Source: Hevea brasiliensis
Taxonomy: Eukaryota; Streptophyta; Magnoliopsida; Malpighiales; Euphorbiaceae
Length of the DNA: 64,000 bases
Reading direction: 5' to 3'
Assembly: GCF_030052815.1 (NCBI RefSeq)
Contig: NC_079510.1
Span: 47,272,725 to 47,336,724, forward strand
The notes under the pieces were generated by a model. The model was given only the letters and a program-made list of their open reading frames with translations, searched no databases and was not told the origin of the DNA. Of the stretch, positions 1-11,623 are shown piece after piece. The translations under genes were made by a program, and so were the position numbers. Numbering within the stretch: position 1 is the first letter of the stretch; every line of letters begins with the position of its first letter.

Positions 1-688
1 CTTTTACATATGGACTCATATAGCCAGATTGGCTTTAAGATTGAAATGGGGAAAAAAAATGTTTAGCACTGAGAAATGGATAGAAGAAGCAATTTGAAGT
101 GTTGAAATATTATAGCAAAAACAAGAGTATTTTATAAAAATGTTCTTGAAGTTATATAAAAGTCACTCATTAATTCCTGTTATGTGAAAATCGTTCATTA
201 TGCCGAGTTGGGGCTATGTGACATTAGATGAGGGAGGAGATGGACAAAAGTGCTCGGTCGAGAGGCATTTGCAGGAGCAAGGTGGTTCGCACGTCTTTAA
301 ACTGGGATAACATGCCTGGCTCAAGAAATGGGACGTGGAGATCTTAGAGGTGGACTTTTGCTTGTCATGGAATTGTCGAAGAAGACAAGGGAAAGGAAGA
401 TGAGAACGTGAGATTGAAGGAAAATAAGGGAGGAGGAAAATAACTTTATTTTTCATTAATTTACGTTGGGTTAAGAAGAAAATCGGGAGAAAAGTAAATT
501 TTGAAAGAAAAATATCTATATAATAACTTAAAATTTGAAAAATAACAAAGTTTGGAAAGTAAATTTTTTTTTCCCCACCGTTTTCTATATAATAAATGTA
601 TGTTTTTAATTATTTTTTAAAGAAAATAATAGTTTTCATAATTAAAATTAAGTAATTATTTAAAAATTTATTTATAATAAAAATGGTT
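1..688. other. Left flank, AT-rich, no gene seen
   Basis: AT-rich sequence with long A and T runs. A minus-strand open frame at 214-456 has serine/proline/cysteine-rich composition without any domain I recognise, and I do not call it a gene. The stretch ends where the sequence shared with the pararetrovirus intergenic region begins, at about 689. Confidence 0.5.
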
Positions 689-811
689 ATAGCTGGCTGG
701 GAGCCCCTAAACCTTAGTTAAGCATAATAATACTCAAGCGATATTGAGATATAACAAGCCACCATGAGCAAATAAATCTCAAGGTTTTGCTCTTTTATAT
801 TATTATACAGA
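689..811 (+). repeat. Viral intergenic repeat, left copy
   Basis: This stretch matches 10831-10896 joined to 57649-57697. Shared landmarks are CCTTAGTTAAGCATAATAAT, then ACAAGCCACC, then AATAAATCT and a T-rich end. The primer site is absent here, so viral sequence stops at about 689. Confidence 0.8.
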
Positions 812-1239
812 GCTAGATTAAGAGGATTATGGTAATGGATCAATGAATTAGCACTTTCTGATATACAGGATCCACCAATAGTGGCAAGTGTAGAGCATAC
901 TCATGCCTTAGTAGAGGATTATATGAATAAGATAAAATTTTTTATTTTCAAGAGAGGGAGAGAAATTTAGAAAGCTATAAGATAAAAAAGCTAGAATATT
1001 ATTTCTTGGTAAGTCTTGTTATAGATAAAACCAAAGCTCCCTTTATGTGAGAAGAGAGCTGGAGCTTTTACAACCATTATTCTATACTGACACATGTCTA
1101 ATAAATAATTATGTAAGTACATCTAACAAGATAAAAACTAGTTAGGTAGGCACATGATTCATATCTAACTAAGTCATACATGAAGACAAATAACTTATCT
1201 GACTAAAATTTATTATACATATATTTTTTTTTCAGCTTT

Positions 1240-2229
1240 AGGGGGGACAGTCGGCTGTCAATTCACAAGAAGTTCTGACTTGGACTTAGATTATAATTAC
1301 AATAGTCTGAGTCATCAGAATCATATTTCTTATCATACAGACTCTTGTACCAGGGATATGTACTGTTTTCATATTTAGAAATAGATGCACTCTTGATGGC
1401 TTCCTCTTTTTCTGCCTTGGTGGAGTCTTGAAAATCTTGCTAGATTAGATTAGTATAATCAGGAAGAAGATTTGGAACTTTTTCTGGTTTGGCCTTTGGA
1501 CCGATTGAGGTGGAAGTCACCGTCTGGACCTTGGGCTTGTAGTTGTTAATTTCACAGAGATAAGCAGTAATTTCTTTTCACAATGCAAGGCTCTGTCCTA
1601 TCTTGACAGTTTTGGAATAGGTCTTCCATTCATAGAATTGGTTTCGAGTCCATAACAGTCCCTCTGAATTTCTGAAAAAGAGATTGTGTAGAATGAACAG
1701 AGAGCAGACTGCTTTGCCTTCTGATGGAGGCTTGAGACGAAGATTATGGTTCTCATTGGCTGTCTTTAAGTTCTTACACAAAAATGAAGCAATGGTAAAG
1801 CATTTAAGGAAGCACCATATCAAGCTCTATTGGTTTTTTATGTCTCCGAGGAAATCATAGAGCGCTAGGGTAGGAACTTTAAAGGCGATGCCGTATAGAG
1901 TGACCATGCACCATAAAAACCAAATTTCCTCATAGAGCAAATCTGCTTGGAGGTCTGGACAAAAAGTAGTTAGAAATTGAGCATCTAGTCTGAACATAGA
2001 ATGTGTTTCTTGCTTTTTGTTTCAGAAAATTAGCAAGGTTTTGGAAATGAAAGAGATGGTTCTTTGCAAATTCAGTGATCTGATTGAGTGTCATTGATGC
2101 ATTGTATCCTAGTGAAAAACTTTTCAGTGCAAGAATTAAGAATGAAGGAGTTTTAGAGTCGGAGGGTTTGAAAGAGCCGGGCATAAAGATAAGAGGAATT
2201 GAGTAAAGAGAAGTAAGAAGTTGGATACA
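1240..2229 (-). pseudogene. Pararetrovirus 3' region after RNase H, unidentified
   Basis: This region follows the RNase H remnant on the minus strand. Two short open stretches remain (1930-2259 and 1578-1823), with stops between them. I recognise no domain. In some caulimovirids a second ORF lies after the polymerase, and this could be its remains or simply the end of the polyprotein. Below about 1240 the sequence becomes intergenic. Confidence 0.4.
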
Positions 2230-3560
2230 AGATAGTCTGGTAAAGAGATCAAGAATCAAGTTGAGGTCTCATTTTATATGCTGGACATTAAACTCATATT
2301 TGGAAAACTAATTTTTTAATCTCAAAAGATGTGGTTCAGGAAGACTTTTATTTTTAAAGTCTAGTACCTTGGGAAAGGATGAGTTGTCCATGCTGATCAA
2401 GAAGTAGTGCCCTATGAAATGAAATTCAAATTTTTTGATTCCATTTTTTATTGCTAGGATTTCTTTGTAGATTGTCTAGTAGTGTTTTTTAGAGTCTTTT
2501 AATTGTATACTTGCATGACTACAAATATGTCATTTTCCTTTTATTTTTTCAAGAAGAACAGCTCTCCAATATTCATTACTAGCATCAGTCTGTAATATCC
2601 TTTTTTATGTGCTAGGGATCTTTAAGGAAGGTACATCCTGTGTGATTTTCTTTAATTTTGGACAGTTATCATTTATGCAGTGCTCTAAGAAGGGGCCTAT
2701 TTTTTTCAGCATTTTTGATAAAAAGGAAGTGTATCTAGACACATCTGGAAACTTTAATAACTCTTGAGCAATGTGGGGTCTAGGATGGTATTTTCCATTT
2801 TCAAATTGCATTCCCAAAAATTCAATATTGGTCTGAGCCAAATGACTCTTTTTTTTTTAAGACAACATGATCCCACACTTCTGGACTAGAGTTTGGAACT
2901 GGGCCAAAAGTTTCTTATGGGCTGAGACATATTTTGAGAATAATAGGATGTCATCAATGTAGATCAAGACCCTGTGTAAGATGGGTTCAAAAATCCGAAT
3001 CATGGCCTTTTGAAACGGGGAAGGAGCTACCTTGAGCCCAAACGGCATAACAGTCCATTGGTACTGGGCATTTGGAATGCAAAAAGTTATTTTTTATCAA
3101 TCTTCTAGGTCAATACCCAATTTTCAAAATCCTGCTTTAAGATCAAATTTTGAAAAGATGTGAGCCTCCTGGAGATAAGTGAACAGGGAGTTGATTTTGG
3201 GCAGAGGAAATTTGTCATCTCTCAAAAAATGATTTAAAGGCTTATAATCAATCACGAGCCTTTTTTTTCCTCTGATTTTTTTCTTATCTTTTTTCTACAT
3301 AGAAGGCTGACATGCCCATGCTGAGTTTATGGGTTCAATGAGGCATTGTTGAAGGAGTTGCTAGCATTCTTATTGGGCCAAAGAGAGATATGAGGGAGAC
3401 ATTCCAGGATGGGTTGCTTTTGCAGGATTAATGTCTGCGTTAAGCTTAAAGGGAAACTTAATAAAGAACTTTTCATTTTTCCATAATGGTGTAGGATGAA
3501 AAAAAATCTGCACGAGAGTCCACAAAAGAAAGCATTAGAAGATCCCTATATTTTTGAAAG
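2230..3560 (-). pseudogene. Pararetrovirus reverse transcriptase and RNase H, broken
   Basis: RT copies RNA to DNA and RNase H removes the RNA template. The minus strand at 2857-3048 shows MPFGLK, then the catalytic YIDDILLFS box. The preceding finger/palm region can be followed to about 3560 with stops. Downstream at 2605-2841 a FLGM motif marks the RT thumb, and RNase H-like sequence (TDAS, then a HF-containing stretch) continues to about 2230. Stops separate these pieces, for example near 2605 and in the T-run at 2850-2860. The YIDD form and the absence of integrase fit a caulimovirid rather than an LTR element. It cannot be functional. Confidence 0.85.
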
Positions 3561-3659
3561 TCCGGCGGAGAACATCTTCTGAATTATGGTAAAAGGTTTA
3601 AAAAAACCTTCTATATTTTATCACAGTGGGTAGAATTTGAAGCTTTTGTGCTTATTGAT

Positions 3660-4080
3660 ATACAGTCAGGGAAAAACTATATTCCAATGGATTTTTTTGT
3701 GATAAGATCAATCCTGAATACCTTTTCATCTGCTACACAAAAATATTTAGAATGAGAAACCCAAGCTTTTTTAGGAAGAATTGTAAGGTTCATCACGCTT
3801 TTATGAGCGTCGGTATCAATGAATCCAATGACAAAAACATATTGCTCATATTTTGATGGAAAAACACGAATTTGGGCTAAAGAAATTAGAGTAGTTGGCT
3901 GAACTAAAAAGCATAAAGAAGCAGCATGAATATTTGGAAATTCTATATCAGAGACATCCGTATCAGTATTATCGGATGATGTAGATTCTGGTTCAACAAT
4001 TTTAATAGCAAAGATCGTCTCTTTGTCAGCTTCATCTTGTTCTGAGAATATGGATTCAATGTCTGCATCTTTCAAATCTA
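3660..4080 (-). pseudogene. Pararetrovirus aspartic protease region, decayed
   Basis: An open stretch of 132 codons (3677-4075) lies just upstream of RT in the polyprotein order. The expected active-site triad D-T/S-G appears as IDTDA, so the catalytic glycine seems to be replaced by aspartate. An acidic linker (Asp/Ser/Thr-rich) precedes it, as in caulimovirid polyproteins between capsid and protease. The assignment rests on position and the IDT core. Confidence 0.65.
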
Positions 4081-4129
4081 AATAAGTGCTTTGATAGATT
4101 TGTTAAATCATTTTTCCTACTTCCTTTGA

Positions 4130-5110
4130 ATTTTGAGGATATTCTTTAGAGAAATGGCCTTTCTTTCTACAGGTAAAACATCTGTCTGATTTTGTTTTGC
4201 TTCAAATGGCTTTCTTCTTGAAGAACCGAAAAAATATCTTTTTAGGGCCTTTTTCTAGCTTGTGCATATACTTCTTCTGATGAAATTTCTTCTTATTTTT
4301 GCAGACACAAGCTTTCTCTTTGCATTTGATTTGAAGATGGGGCTTGTTATAAGCTTTTTATAAAGACTTGGTCTTGTTTATGACTTCTTTGAATAACTTT
4401 CTATGCTCACATAGTTTGTCAAGAGTGGACAGGGTCATCGGTGAATTTTTCCAATAGATATTTGTGTTAGATCCCTGATAGTTGTTTGAATTGTTCTATA
4501 CAAATCAGACTATATCTGCTCAAGAAGAGAGGTAATTTATGTGCTTTTGAGATTAACATCATCCAGTCCACCAAGCCTATAAAAGAGCTGGGACATGCAC
4601 TAATAGTGAAACTCAAAATCTTTCCTTTTCAAGGAATAACACTTCATTTAAAAAAAGTCTTACCTCTTTTGTTGTTCTGCCAGGTCTATGTTACCAAGGA
4701 ACTCTGAATGGATAGTTCCTAGGAAAGTTTAAGTGTCTGACATTTGGTAAAATTGAAGCGTAATGTCCAAAGAAAGAGAACCAATCTCGGAGTGATCCAG
4801 TCATTCTAGCAGCAAATTTTAGAAGAATTGTCGATAAATGGGCATCAAGCTTGGTCATCAGTAGATAAGCGTCCTTTCTCTCCATTTTGATGTAGGAACA
4901 TCATCAAGTGTGAACTAGGGTCCACCAATTGGACGAGTATAAGATCTTGCCTTCTATAGTTTCTTTAGGGATTTCATTTGCATTAGACCCAGTGAAAGTA
5001 GCCATGAAAAGATTAGTAATATCTATCAGGTTTGCTTTAGGGTCAGAATCAGAATATTCTTCCTTTGAAGACTCAGAAGATTCTTCTATCTCAGATTATG
5101 ATATTTAGAT
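4130..5110 (-). pseudogene. Pararetrovirus capsid region with degenerate zinc knuckle
   Basis: At 4137-4181 (minus strand) the pattern is CFTC, then KKGH, then a tyrosine where the fourth ligand cysteine should be, so this CCHC knuckle has lost a ligand. Upstream in the polyprotein, 4691-4885 encodes a stretch with WFSFFG, matching the tryptophan/glycine pattern of caulimovirid capsid cores. A highly acidic serine-rich segment lies near 5040-5100. Several stops interrupt the frame. Confidence 0.7.
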
Positions 5111-5112
5111 GG

Positions 5113-6200
5113 TCATCTGAGGAGGTGGGTCTTGAGGATACATAGGCATTTTATTTTTGTGGTCTTTTGGCAAAGGCTTTTCTTCCTCCATTGATTCAGA
5201 AGAAGAAATGCTTTTTGATGGTCGGGATTGTAACTGAAAAGGATGAAAAGATAGTTGTTTAGGTATGGAAATTTCCTAAAATAGTTTAGGAGGTGTATTA
5301 AAAATAAAAGATCCAAAAGACATAGATGGTTTAGTCTGATAAGCAGATAGCCTGTAAGATGAAAATAGATTATCAATAGGTGTACGAATTTGTTTGTGGT
5401 AAGCTAGGTCTACTTCTAATTGAGGAATATGAGATTTTAATCTTTTGATTTCTGACTCCTTTTGCATGAAGTCTTGTCTGAATCTTTTTTGATGAATCAT
5501 GGCTCTGAGTTCTTTGTCAAGCTGACTGATCTGAGATTGGAGGTTCACATATAATTGATGAATCTAGGTTAACAGAGTATCAACCTTAGTTCCTGTTAGT
5601 TGAGTTTGACTAACCACAAAGTCAATCTTTGAAACAAATTTCTTAAGAAAATTATTTTGGGCCTTGATATTTAAAGTTTGCCAATTCAGCACTGGATAGA
5701 GGCTTTGACTGGCCTTCTGGATCAATAGTGGATAACTAGACAAAAAGATAAGAAGCCAACTTCTAGATGGGATCAATATTATGCCAAAAGGAGGAAAATT
5801 TTCTTCAAAGTCTTCTTGAAAGAACATCATGCAAGGAGAAACTAAAAGGAATTGTAGGAGGTAGAGCAATTTCCTGTTTATTCTCCTTTTCTCTTTCTTT
5901 CCTCAAAATTTCCAAAGCCATTTCATAGATTGACAAAGGACTATGCTGTTGTGTTTCTTTGCTGATGTCGATCCATGGGCCAGAATCTGGAGAAGAATCT
6001 CTTCGTGATTTGTAGGTTTTGCATGAAGAGAATTTTTTTGACAATATTAGTCTTTTGGGACGACACTCATCATATTCTTCAATTTCATGGATACAGTTGC
6101 AAGCTTCATCACAAATTCTCAATCCAGGGATATAAAAAATGAAATATCTATTGATTTTATCAGTGTAAACAGGTGTTCCATTTGTCATGAATGCATGCAC
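5113..6200 (-). pseudogene. Pararetrovirus linker/coiled-coil region between movement protein and capsid
   Basis: Three partly overlapping minus-strand open stretches (5276-5548, 5564-5869, 5805-6200) cover the part between the movement-protein-like region and the capsid. The 5276-5548 stretch is heptad-like (repeated Leu/Ile with Gln/Lys/Glu) and reads as a coiled coil. A single TAG near 5564 separates it from the next stretch in the same frame. This resembles the coiled-coil region many caulimovirids carry upstream of the capsid. The 5805-6200 stretch is cysteine-containing and unassigned. Confidence 0.5.
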
Positions 6201-6706
6201 AGGAATCTTGTCTCCCTTTTTTGTGATAGGAGAGATTATTATAGTGTGAAAGATTGTTGATGAAGATTCAGAAGAGCTTCTTGGAGCTTTGAATACTATT
6301 TTTGTAGTTCCATCAGATTGTCTATGGAATGAAGGTTCCGTGGCCTATACTGGACAGGAATTGTTGTAGAGCTTCTCATAGTTGGTCAGCTATTCCGTAG
6401 GGATTAGCTTTACCAACTCATCTCTAGATAGTTGCCACAATATTTGAACAATTATGGGAGCGGACTTTGTACTTGAAAGGATATAAGAGCATCTGAAGAG
6501 ACTCCTAGCTGGGATAAATTAATAACATAATCTTGGAGGTGATAAATGATTTGGTGGTGCAGAGTTGCTGCTATGGAGTATACCATCTATTCAACACCAA
6601 CTAGCTGAACTTAAACTTTTAGGGCTATAGAAAGATTTAGATCTTACAAAGACATGTTTATAATTGGGGAACACTCCCAGCATGGAGAGTGTAGATGAAA
6701 GTACCT
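6201..6706 (-). pseudogene. Pararetrovirus movement-protein region, distal part
   Basis: Minus-strand sequence downstream of the solo LTR A insertion. It is riddled with stops, but amino-acid fragments continue the region found at 10371-10760. Once A and one copy of its TTGCC duplication are removed, the two parts join directly. The assignment as movement protein is by position at the 5' end of the viral coding region and by loose resemblance only. Confidence 0.4.
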
Positions 6707-6711
6707 TTGCC
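6707..6711. repeat. Target-site duplication TTGCC of solo LTR A
   Basis: TTGCC directly before TGTCAC of the LTR. The matching copy is at 10366-10370. Confidence 0.9.
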
Positions 6712-9700
6712 TGTCACACCTTACCCCTCCATAAGGCATAACATGATCCCGTAGAATACTTAATGAACTACCGAACTTCACCTACCGATAACTCATTAAG
6801 TACTCTACAAAGGATTTTAAAACAATTTTCTTACATTTTGGAAGTGGTGAGCATTTTAGTGAGAATTAAAACCATTTATTCAAAGCTTAAAGACTAGTAA
6901 AAATTTTTGTCCATTTAAATTTTGCCGCAAATTTTATAAAAATTTTGACAGAATTCTGTTTTTTTTGGAGAAAATCGTTCTTCAAATACCTGAGAAAAAC
7001 ACTCCCAAATATGTTTCACAATTTCCAATCTCCAATAAATCACAATTCAACTCCAATCAATTCATTTCAAAACAGTTCCACAATCCAAATCAAATTTATC
7101 AACTCAGAATAGTTAATAATTCCATTCACAAAGCATAAAGTAGGAATTTCATATGTACAAATATTAAATTTACAGAAGAAAATCCAAAAAATATTATTAC
7201 AATTTATTTACAACTGCTCAACTACATTGATACATACAACATTTTTATATTTACATCAAGATTATCTACAAGGGTATAAAATAATACCCGTACAAAATGG
7301 TCAGAGTAGTCCTCGCTTTAACAGCAGCTCACTCTACTGCTTTCTCCTTGCTCTTATCTGCGACAGCAAAATAAGCTATCGCTGAGTATAAAAATACTCA
7401 GTGGTGCACAATAAAAATTTAAAATGCAATAAATAAATCATTCATTGCCAAACACAATTTAAATGTTTCTCAATCACATTTCACAAATATTAAAGTTCAT
7501 AATAACATCATTTTGTCAAATAATCTATTAAACACAGTTTAGTCAAACAATTTCATAAACACAGTGTTGCCAAAGTCATACACAACTTAAGCCATGACAC
7601 AAAATTTCCGATCAATGCCGCGTTGTACACCACGACAAAGCAATCTCAACCCCATTAATGAAAATCAATGAGGGAGGTGGCTAGCTAGCTAATGAGTACT
7701 CATTCGATCTACAACCTCAACTGGCAAGCCAGAAAGAGAGGAAAATAAACGATCTCAACCCCATAAATGGAAGAGGAATAATAAGTAACTGTCATGCTAA
7801 GTGTGAATCAAAAATCCATTTCAAACATTTCATTCAAATATTGCATACAAAAATCAAATCAATTTCCAAAGTTACAATTTGGTTACAAGATGGCAACACA
7901 AAAGTTTATAAATTCATAATGCGTACTAAATCAATTTTTCAAGGATAAAATGCTTAAATAGGGTTTATTGTGCACAAACCTCAAACGAGTCGTCCCTTAG
8001 CCTCGACTCGGTTCCTCGGGTTCCTTCCCGATATTCTTTTCAACTGAAACACACAATTTTACAATGTTTCAGTACTAGAACTTAACATAAATCCAAAATA
8101 AATTTAGCTTCACAATTACCTAGCTCTAACGTGCTAAATTCGACGTTCCTTAAATTTTGTGTTTCGGGTTACTATTCATTGCACTATTCAAGTCAAATAG
8201 TTGACTTTCTAAGGCTTAATAGGTATGGGAATTACAACTTCACCCACATACCACATTTTGGTCACTAAACTTGTTGGTTTTGGTCATTTTCTCAAAGCTT
8301 AGGTCATTTTGGCAAAATTGCCAATTTTCGGTTTTGGTGCTCCGAAGTTGCACTGTTTCATTGGTCAATCTACTGTTGAAATTTGGCAAAACTTCCTTCA
8401 TAGAAAATGTTCCTTATTGTCTTAAGTGTATTCTCATTTTTGGATTACCCCAATCGGAGTTTTGTAGCTCAAGTTATAGCCAAAATACGATTCTTGTTCA
8501 CGCAATCGCTCATACTGCAACTATGGTTCTAGCAGATTTTTGGTCCAACTTCATTCAATAATTTGATCAAGTTAAGTCCATAATTTGGTCTAATTTCCTT
8601 CATAAGAAATGTTCTACTATGTCTTAGGTTTCCATCGGTTCAAGAATCGTCTAAATTGGAGTTTTCTAGAGAGAGTTATAGCCATTGGAACTTTACTGCT
8701 CAATGGCAATTCTGCAGAGTTGCAGGTTCAATAACTCAACTATGCTCAATAATTTGACTAGGTTAATGGCATAATTTGGGGTGGTGTTCTTCATGAAAGT
8801 TTTAGATCTATGTCTTATCTAATTACTGGTAAAATCTCAGGTCCTTTTGACCTTCCTAGCTCGAGTTATGACAAATGAACAATTACTGTTCATTTGGTCA
8901 GTTTGGTACAGTGGCAGCCTGCTCTCATTTCACTTTGGTCAATTGTTTCACTAAGTTTTGGTCAGTTTTTGGGCATGGTTTCTTAATGAAAATTGTGCCC
9001 TTTTATGTCTATTTTCATCCCTAATTGGTGGCATATCAATTGGGCTTGTAAAATTCCCGTTTTGGTCCTTCAAAGTAGGTTTGGTCATGCTGCCAGCAGC
9101 ATGACCATTTGACCTACGAATTTGACTCCCATGCTAATAATTCCCACACATTTCCTTTGGTCATTATTGACCATTTTTCAGTCCACAATTGGTCAAAGAT
9201 ATCATTTATGCATTTCTCCAAAATTTGGTTCACAAACCCTAACATTCAAACCCTAATCTCACTAATTCATTGTATTTAACTACATTAATGGTTTTAATGC
9301 TAATCATTCAACTAATTAAGGTTTCTACACTCATTCAAACTCATTAAATTCATGCAATTCATACTCCCTTCAACCAGACCAAAATTTCAACAATGGTCCT
9401 TCCCCTATATTTGTTTCATTTAATCAAGTTCCAAGCTCATTTCAAACACTAATTATGCATTTAAATGGAAAAATAAGGAGTTAACATACTAACCTTAACT
9501 TAAAGCTTCAATCTCTAGCTTTAGCCCTTCTTTCTTCTTATACTCTTCTTCCTAAGTTGAGATTACAAGTTCTAGTGAGGTATTTAAGGGAGTTATGTTG
9601 ATTAAGTGGAGAAAATCAAGCTTAATTGTAAGCTTAAATGGAAGAATTCCATGGAGATGAGAGGGAGAAGGTGGGGCGGCAAACCAAGGGAAGAAGAAGA

Positions 9701-10365
9701 CACTTTTCTAATTTTTTTTTGTTTTATTTTCTTTAGTCTTATCCCCTTTTTGAAGACCAAAAATCCCAAATTAATAAAATAAATTAATTAATCCTTTATG
9801 ACATTATGCATGATGTCATCACCTTTGACTTTTCCATCTTCTTTCTTATTTTTTTCTATTAGTTCTTTAATTTAATTCCCGATTCCAAAATTTTCTTTTC
9901 TTCGATTTTATTTGACAGTTAGGTCAGGAGTCAGCTCTCGGGGTCAATTGACCAAATTGTCCCTCGTCGGTTCATCCCGGTTTACAAATAATTTCATATT
10001 TCTTCCGGCTCCCTGACCTAATTATTTGACTGATTTAACAGTTCTTTTTCGTGATTTTCTCTTTTCCACTGTGTTCATAAGGGTCCTAAGGACCGCAGCG
10101 TCACTTTTTACGGTTCGAAATTTGAGTTTAAAACGACTTCGCAGTCGTTCCCGATGAGGTCACCCATCGCTGTGACTCTCGGCTCATTTAACTTCTTATG
10201 TTCTGTTTTTCTTATTTATACTTAACTAATTGAACATTACTAATTATTTGTGTTTATGGTTTCTCTAGTTGTCTTAAGTGTGGTTCTAATCCCCTTAATT
10301 GTCCGGACCGACTCCGGTCACCGGAATAGTGAAATCTACCAGGCTATGCAAACGGGGGTGTTGCA
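6712..10365 (-). mobile_element. Solo LTR A (chromovirus family of element B)
   Basis: On the plus strand it begins TGTCACACCTTACCCCTCC and ends GGGGTGTTGCA, with TTGCC on both sides. It aligns along its length with the LTRs at 11624-15322 and 52014-55692 but is clearly more diverged. No internal region or second LTR is present, so it is the product of LTR-LTR recombination. It sits inside the viral movement-protein region. The same ~190-205 bp degenerate modules seen in B's LTRs are present. Confidence 0.92.
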
Positions 10366-10370
10366 TTGCC
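10366..10370. repeat. Target-site duplication TTGCC, right copy
   Basis: It follows the terminal GTTGCA of solo LTR A and pairs with 6707-6711. Confidence 0.9.
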
Positions 10371-10760
10371 TTTTCCACTGAGGGAAAAAAGGAGAAGGAA
10401 TCTCTGGAGTGACATATTGTTCAACAATAGTGGATTTGAGAGCACAATGGTCAAGGCGAGAAGTCTATACATATTATTTGGTAACAAATCTTCTTGAAGA
10501 GATAAGAAAGTAGATATTTTTGGTAAAAGAACCAGATCTTTTTTATATATTATAAGGGCTTAAAAGGGGAAGAAGAGATTCTTCCACTTGAGCACCTTTA
10601 GAGATGTGAGAGATCTCAATAAGATTATTTATTTTGGAGGACAAAGTTCTTCTACAAGAAGGGAATAGAAGAGGTAAGATTAACTAAGTTAGTAGAAAGT
10701 GAAGGCTCAGATACTAGAGTTGAAGCTGGTTGATGTGTGACACAAGATATGGTTGGAAGG
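10371..10760 (-). pseudogene. Pararetrovirus movement-protein region, proximal part
   Basis: This is the first coding-like stretch downstream of the primer site on the minus strand. Reading frames are broken, but a segment with a conserved-looking cysteine/serine/threonine-rich core near 10370-10490 resembles caulimovirid movement proteins. It is interrupted at 10366 by solo LTR A and resumes at 6706. Confidence is limited because no diagnostic motif survives. Confidence 0.4.
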
Positions 10761-10817
10761 TTCTCCCTACTAATATCAAATTAAACCTTATTCATATCGT
10801 CCTCTTGAAAACAACAA

Positions 10818-10830
10818 GGCTTTGATACCA
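10818..10830 (-). promoter_or_regulatory. Pararetrovirus tRNA-Met primer-binding site
   Basis: The minus strand reads TGGTATCAAAGCC, one or two bases from the plant initiator tRNA-Met complement TGGTATCAGAGC used by caulimovirids. It lies at the junction of intergenic repeat and coding region and marks the minus-strand DNA start. Confidence 0.75.
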
Positions 10831-10891
10831 TAGTTGGCCGGTAGCCCCCAAACCTTAGTTAAGCATAATAATATTTATGCAGTGCCGAGAT
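10831..10891 (+). repeat. Viral intergenic repeat, middle copy (first part)
   Basis: It contains CCTTAGTTAAGCATAATAAT and GAGATACAAC and matches 689-770. The copy is cut at 10896 by solo LTR E and continues at 57649. Confidence 0.85.
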
Positions 10892-10896
10892 ACAAC
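10892..10896. repeat. Target-site duplication ACAAC of solo LTR E
   Basis: ACAAC precedes TGTAGGAGG, and its partner is 57644-57648. The left viral repeat has the single uninterrupted form GATATAACAAGCC, which confirms the junction. Confidence 0.92.
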
Positions 10897-11623
10897 TGTA
10901 GGAGGGGGGTGTGAGGCGAAATATCATCTATTAGAATTATATAAAATGTACCAGGTAATGCCCAGGAAAGATGGTGGAGTCACAATGGTCTCACTTAAGT
11001 ACCACCTCCTTAGACAGCATTTTCTAAACATGCACTTCATACAATCCTAATAGAATCAAATCACTGGTAAGTATTGTCTTCTCATAACACTACCACGATA
11101 CTAAGGATTTATGCCACGAAGGCATAGATAGACAGGAGTCGCCACCCGGGTAATAACCGAGATATTTTCTTCCGAGGGTCATGGATGGCAACTTACTCCT
11201 TACAAAGTTTCCACAACCATTATTACCATAACCCAATGTCTAGGTTCGGGATAGTGGGTACATAAGAGGAAGGTGTTAGGCACCCCTTACGTCTGGTCTA
11301 ACCTCGTTAATTCGAGTGCCAGTCCTTTACTAATGTTTCTAAAAGTCTTGTTTATTATTCCTTTATTAAACTTCATCCTAAAAAATACAATTCTAATCCT
11401 ACATACGCAAGTAATTCACAAAAGGGTTGTTATTTACAAATAATTTTCATGCACAAGTAATTCCTATCTATGGGATTGCTAATTATTTAAATGATATTTA
11501 CCAGATGACTAAAATTAATTTATTATTGAGAATTTAATTTACAAATAAATTCAATTTCAAATAACCCTAAGTTTCTATTTAACCTAATTAATTAATTTTC
11601 ACCAAATTACCCTAAGGATAATT
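10897..11623 (-). mobile_element. Solo LTR E (Tat-type), left segment
   Basis: LTR E starts TGTAG here and ends CTACA at 57643; element B interrupts it at 11624. Total without B is about 2.67 kb. Minus orientation is supported by the order of Tat-LTR landmarks near this end: the minus strand has GGGGTGCCTAACACCTTCC and TGGCGACTCC (11135-11144), both also found near the 3' end of element D's LTRs. No second LTR or internal region exists, so it is a solo LTR. Confidence 0.85.
11619..11623. repeat. Target-site duplication TAATT of element B
   Basis: TAATT before TGTCAC at 11624. The partner is 55693-55697 after TGTTACA. Confidence 0.92.

Larger units (their letters stand above)
689..10896 (-). 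mobile_element. Endogenous caulimovirid (pararetrovirus), degenerate, near genome length
   Basis: Minus-strand reading gives, from high to low coordinates, a primer site, a movement-protein-like region, a coiled-coil region, capsid with a zinc knuckle, aspartic protease, reverse transcriptase and RNase H. This is the caulimovirid order, and no integrase is seen. The intergenic sequence occurs at both ends (689-811, and 10831-10896 continuing at 57649), as expected for a linearised circular genome. Without solo LTR A the copy is about 6.5 kb, slightly short for the 7-8 kb family. Every frame is broken by stops and frameshifts, so this is a fossil. The genus is not determined; badnavirus-, florendovirus- and petuvirus-like relatives are all possible. 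Confidence 0.85.

Noticed and set aside
8271..8561. Conserved LTR open frame (8271-8561, 53576-53872, and minus 19926-20168, 23845-24129) as a gene
   Set aside because: Short, antisense to each element, overlaps the degenerate repeat modules, and the frame is broken in the 11624-15322 LTR. Similarity follows LTR homology.
689..10896. Viral copy as an LTR retrotransposon with short LTRs
   Set aside because: No integrase, YIDD type RT, caulimovirid gene order and lack of TG-CA bounded ends; terminal repeats are explained by the circular viral map.
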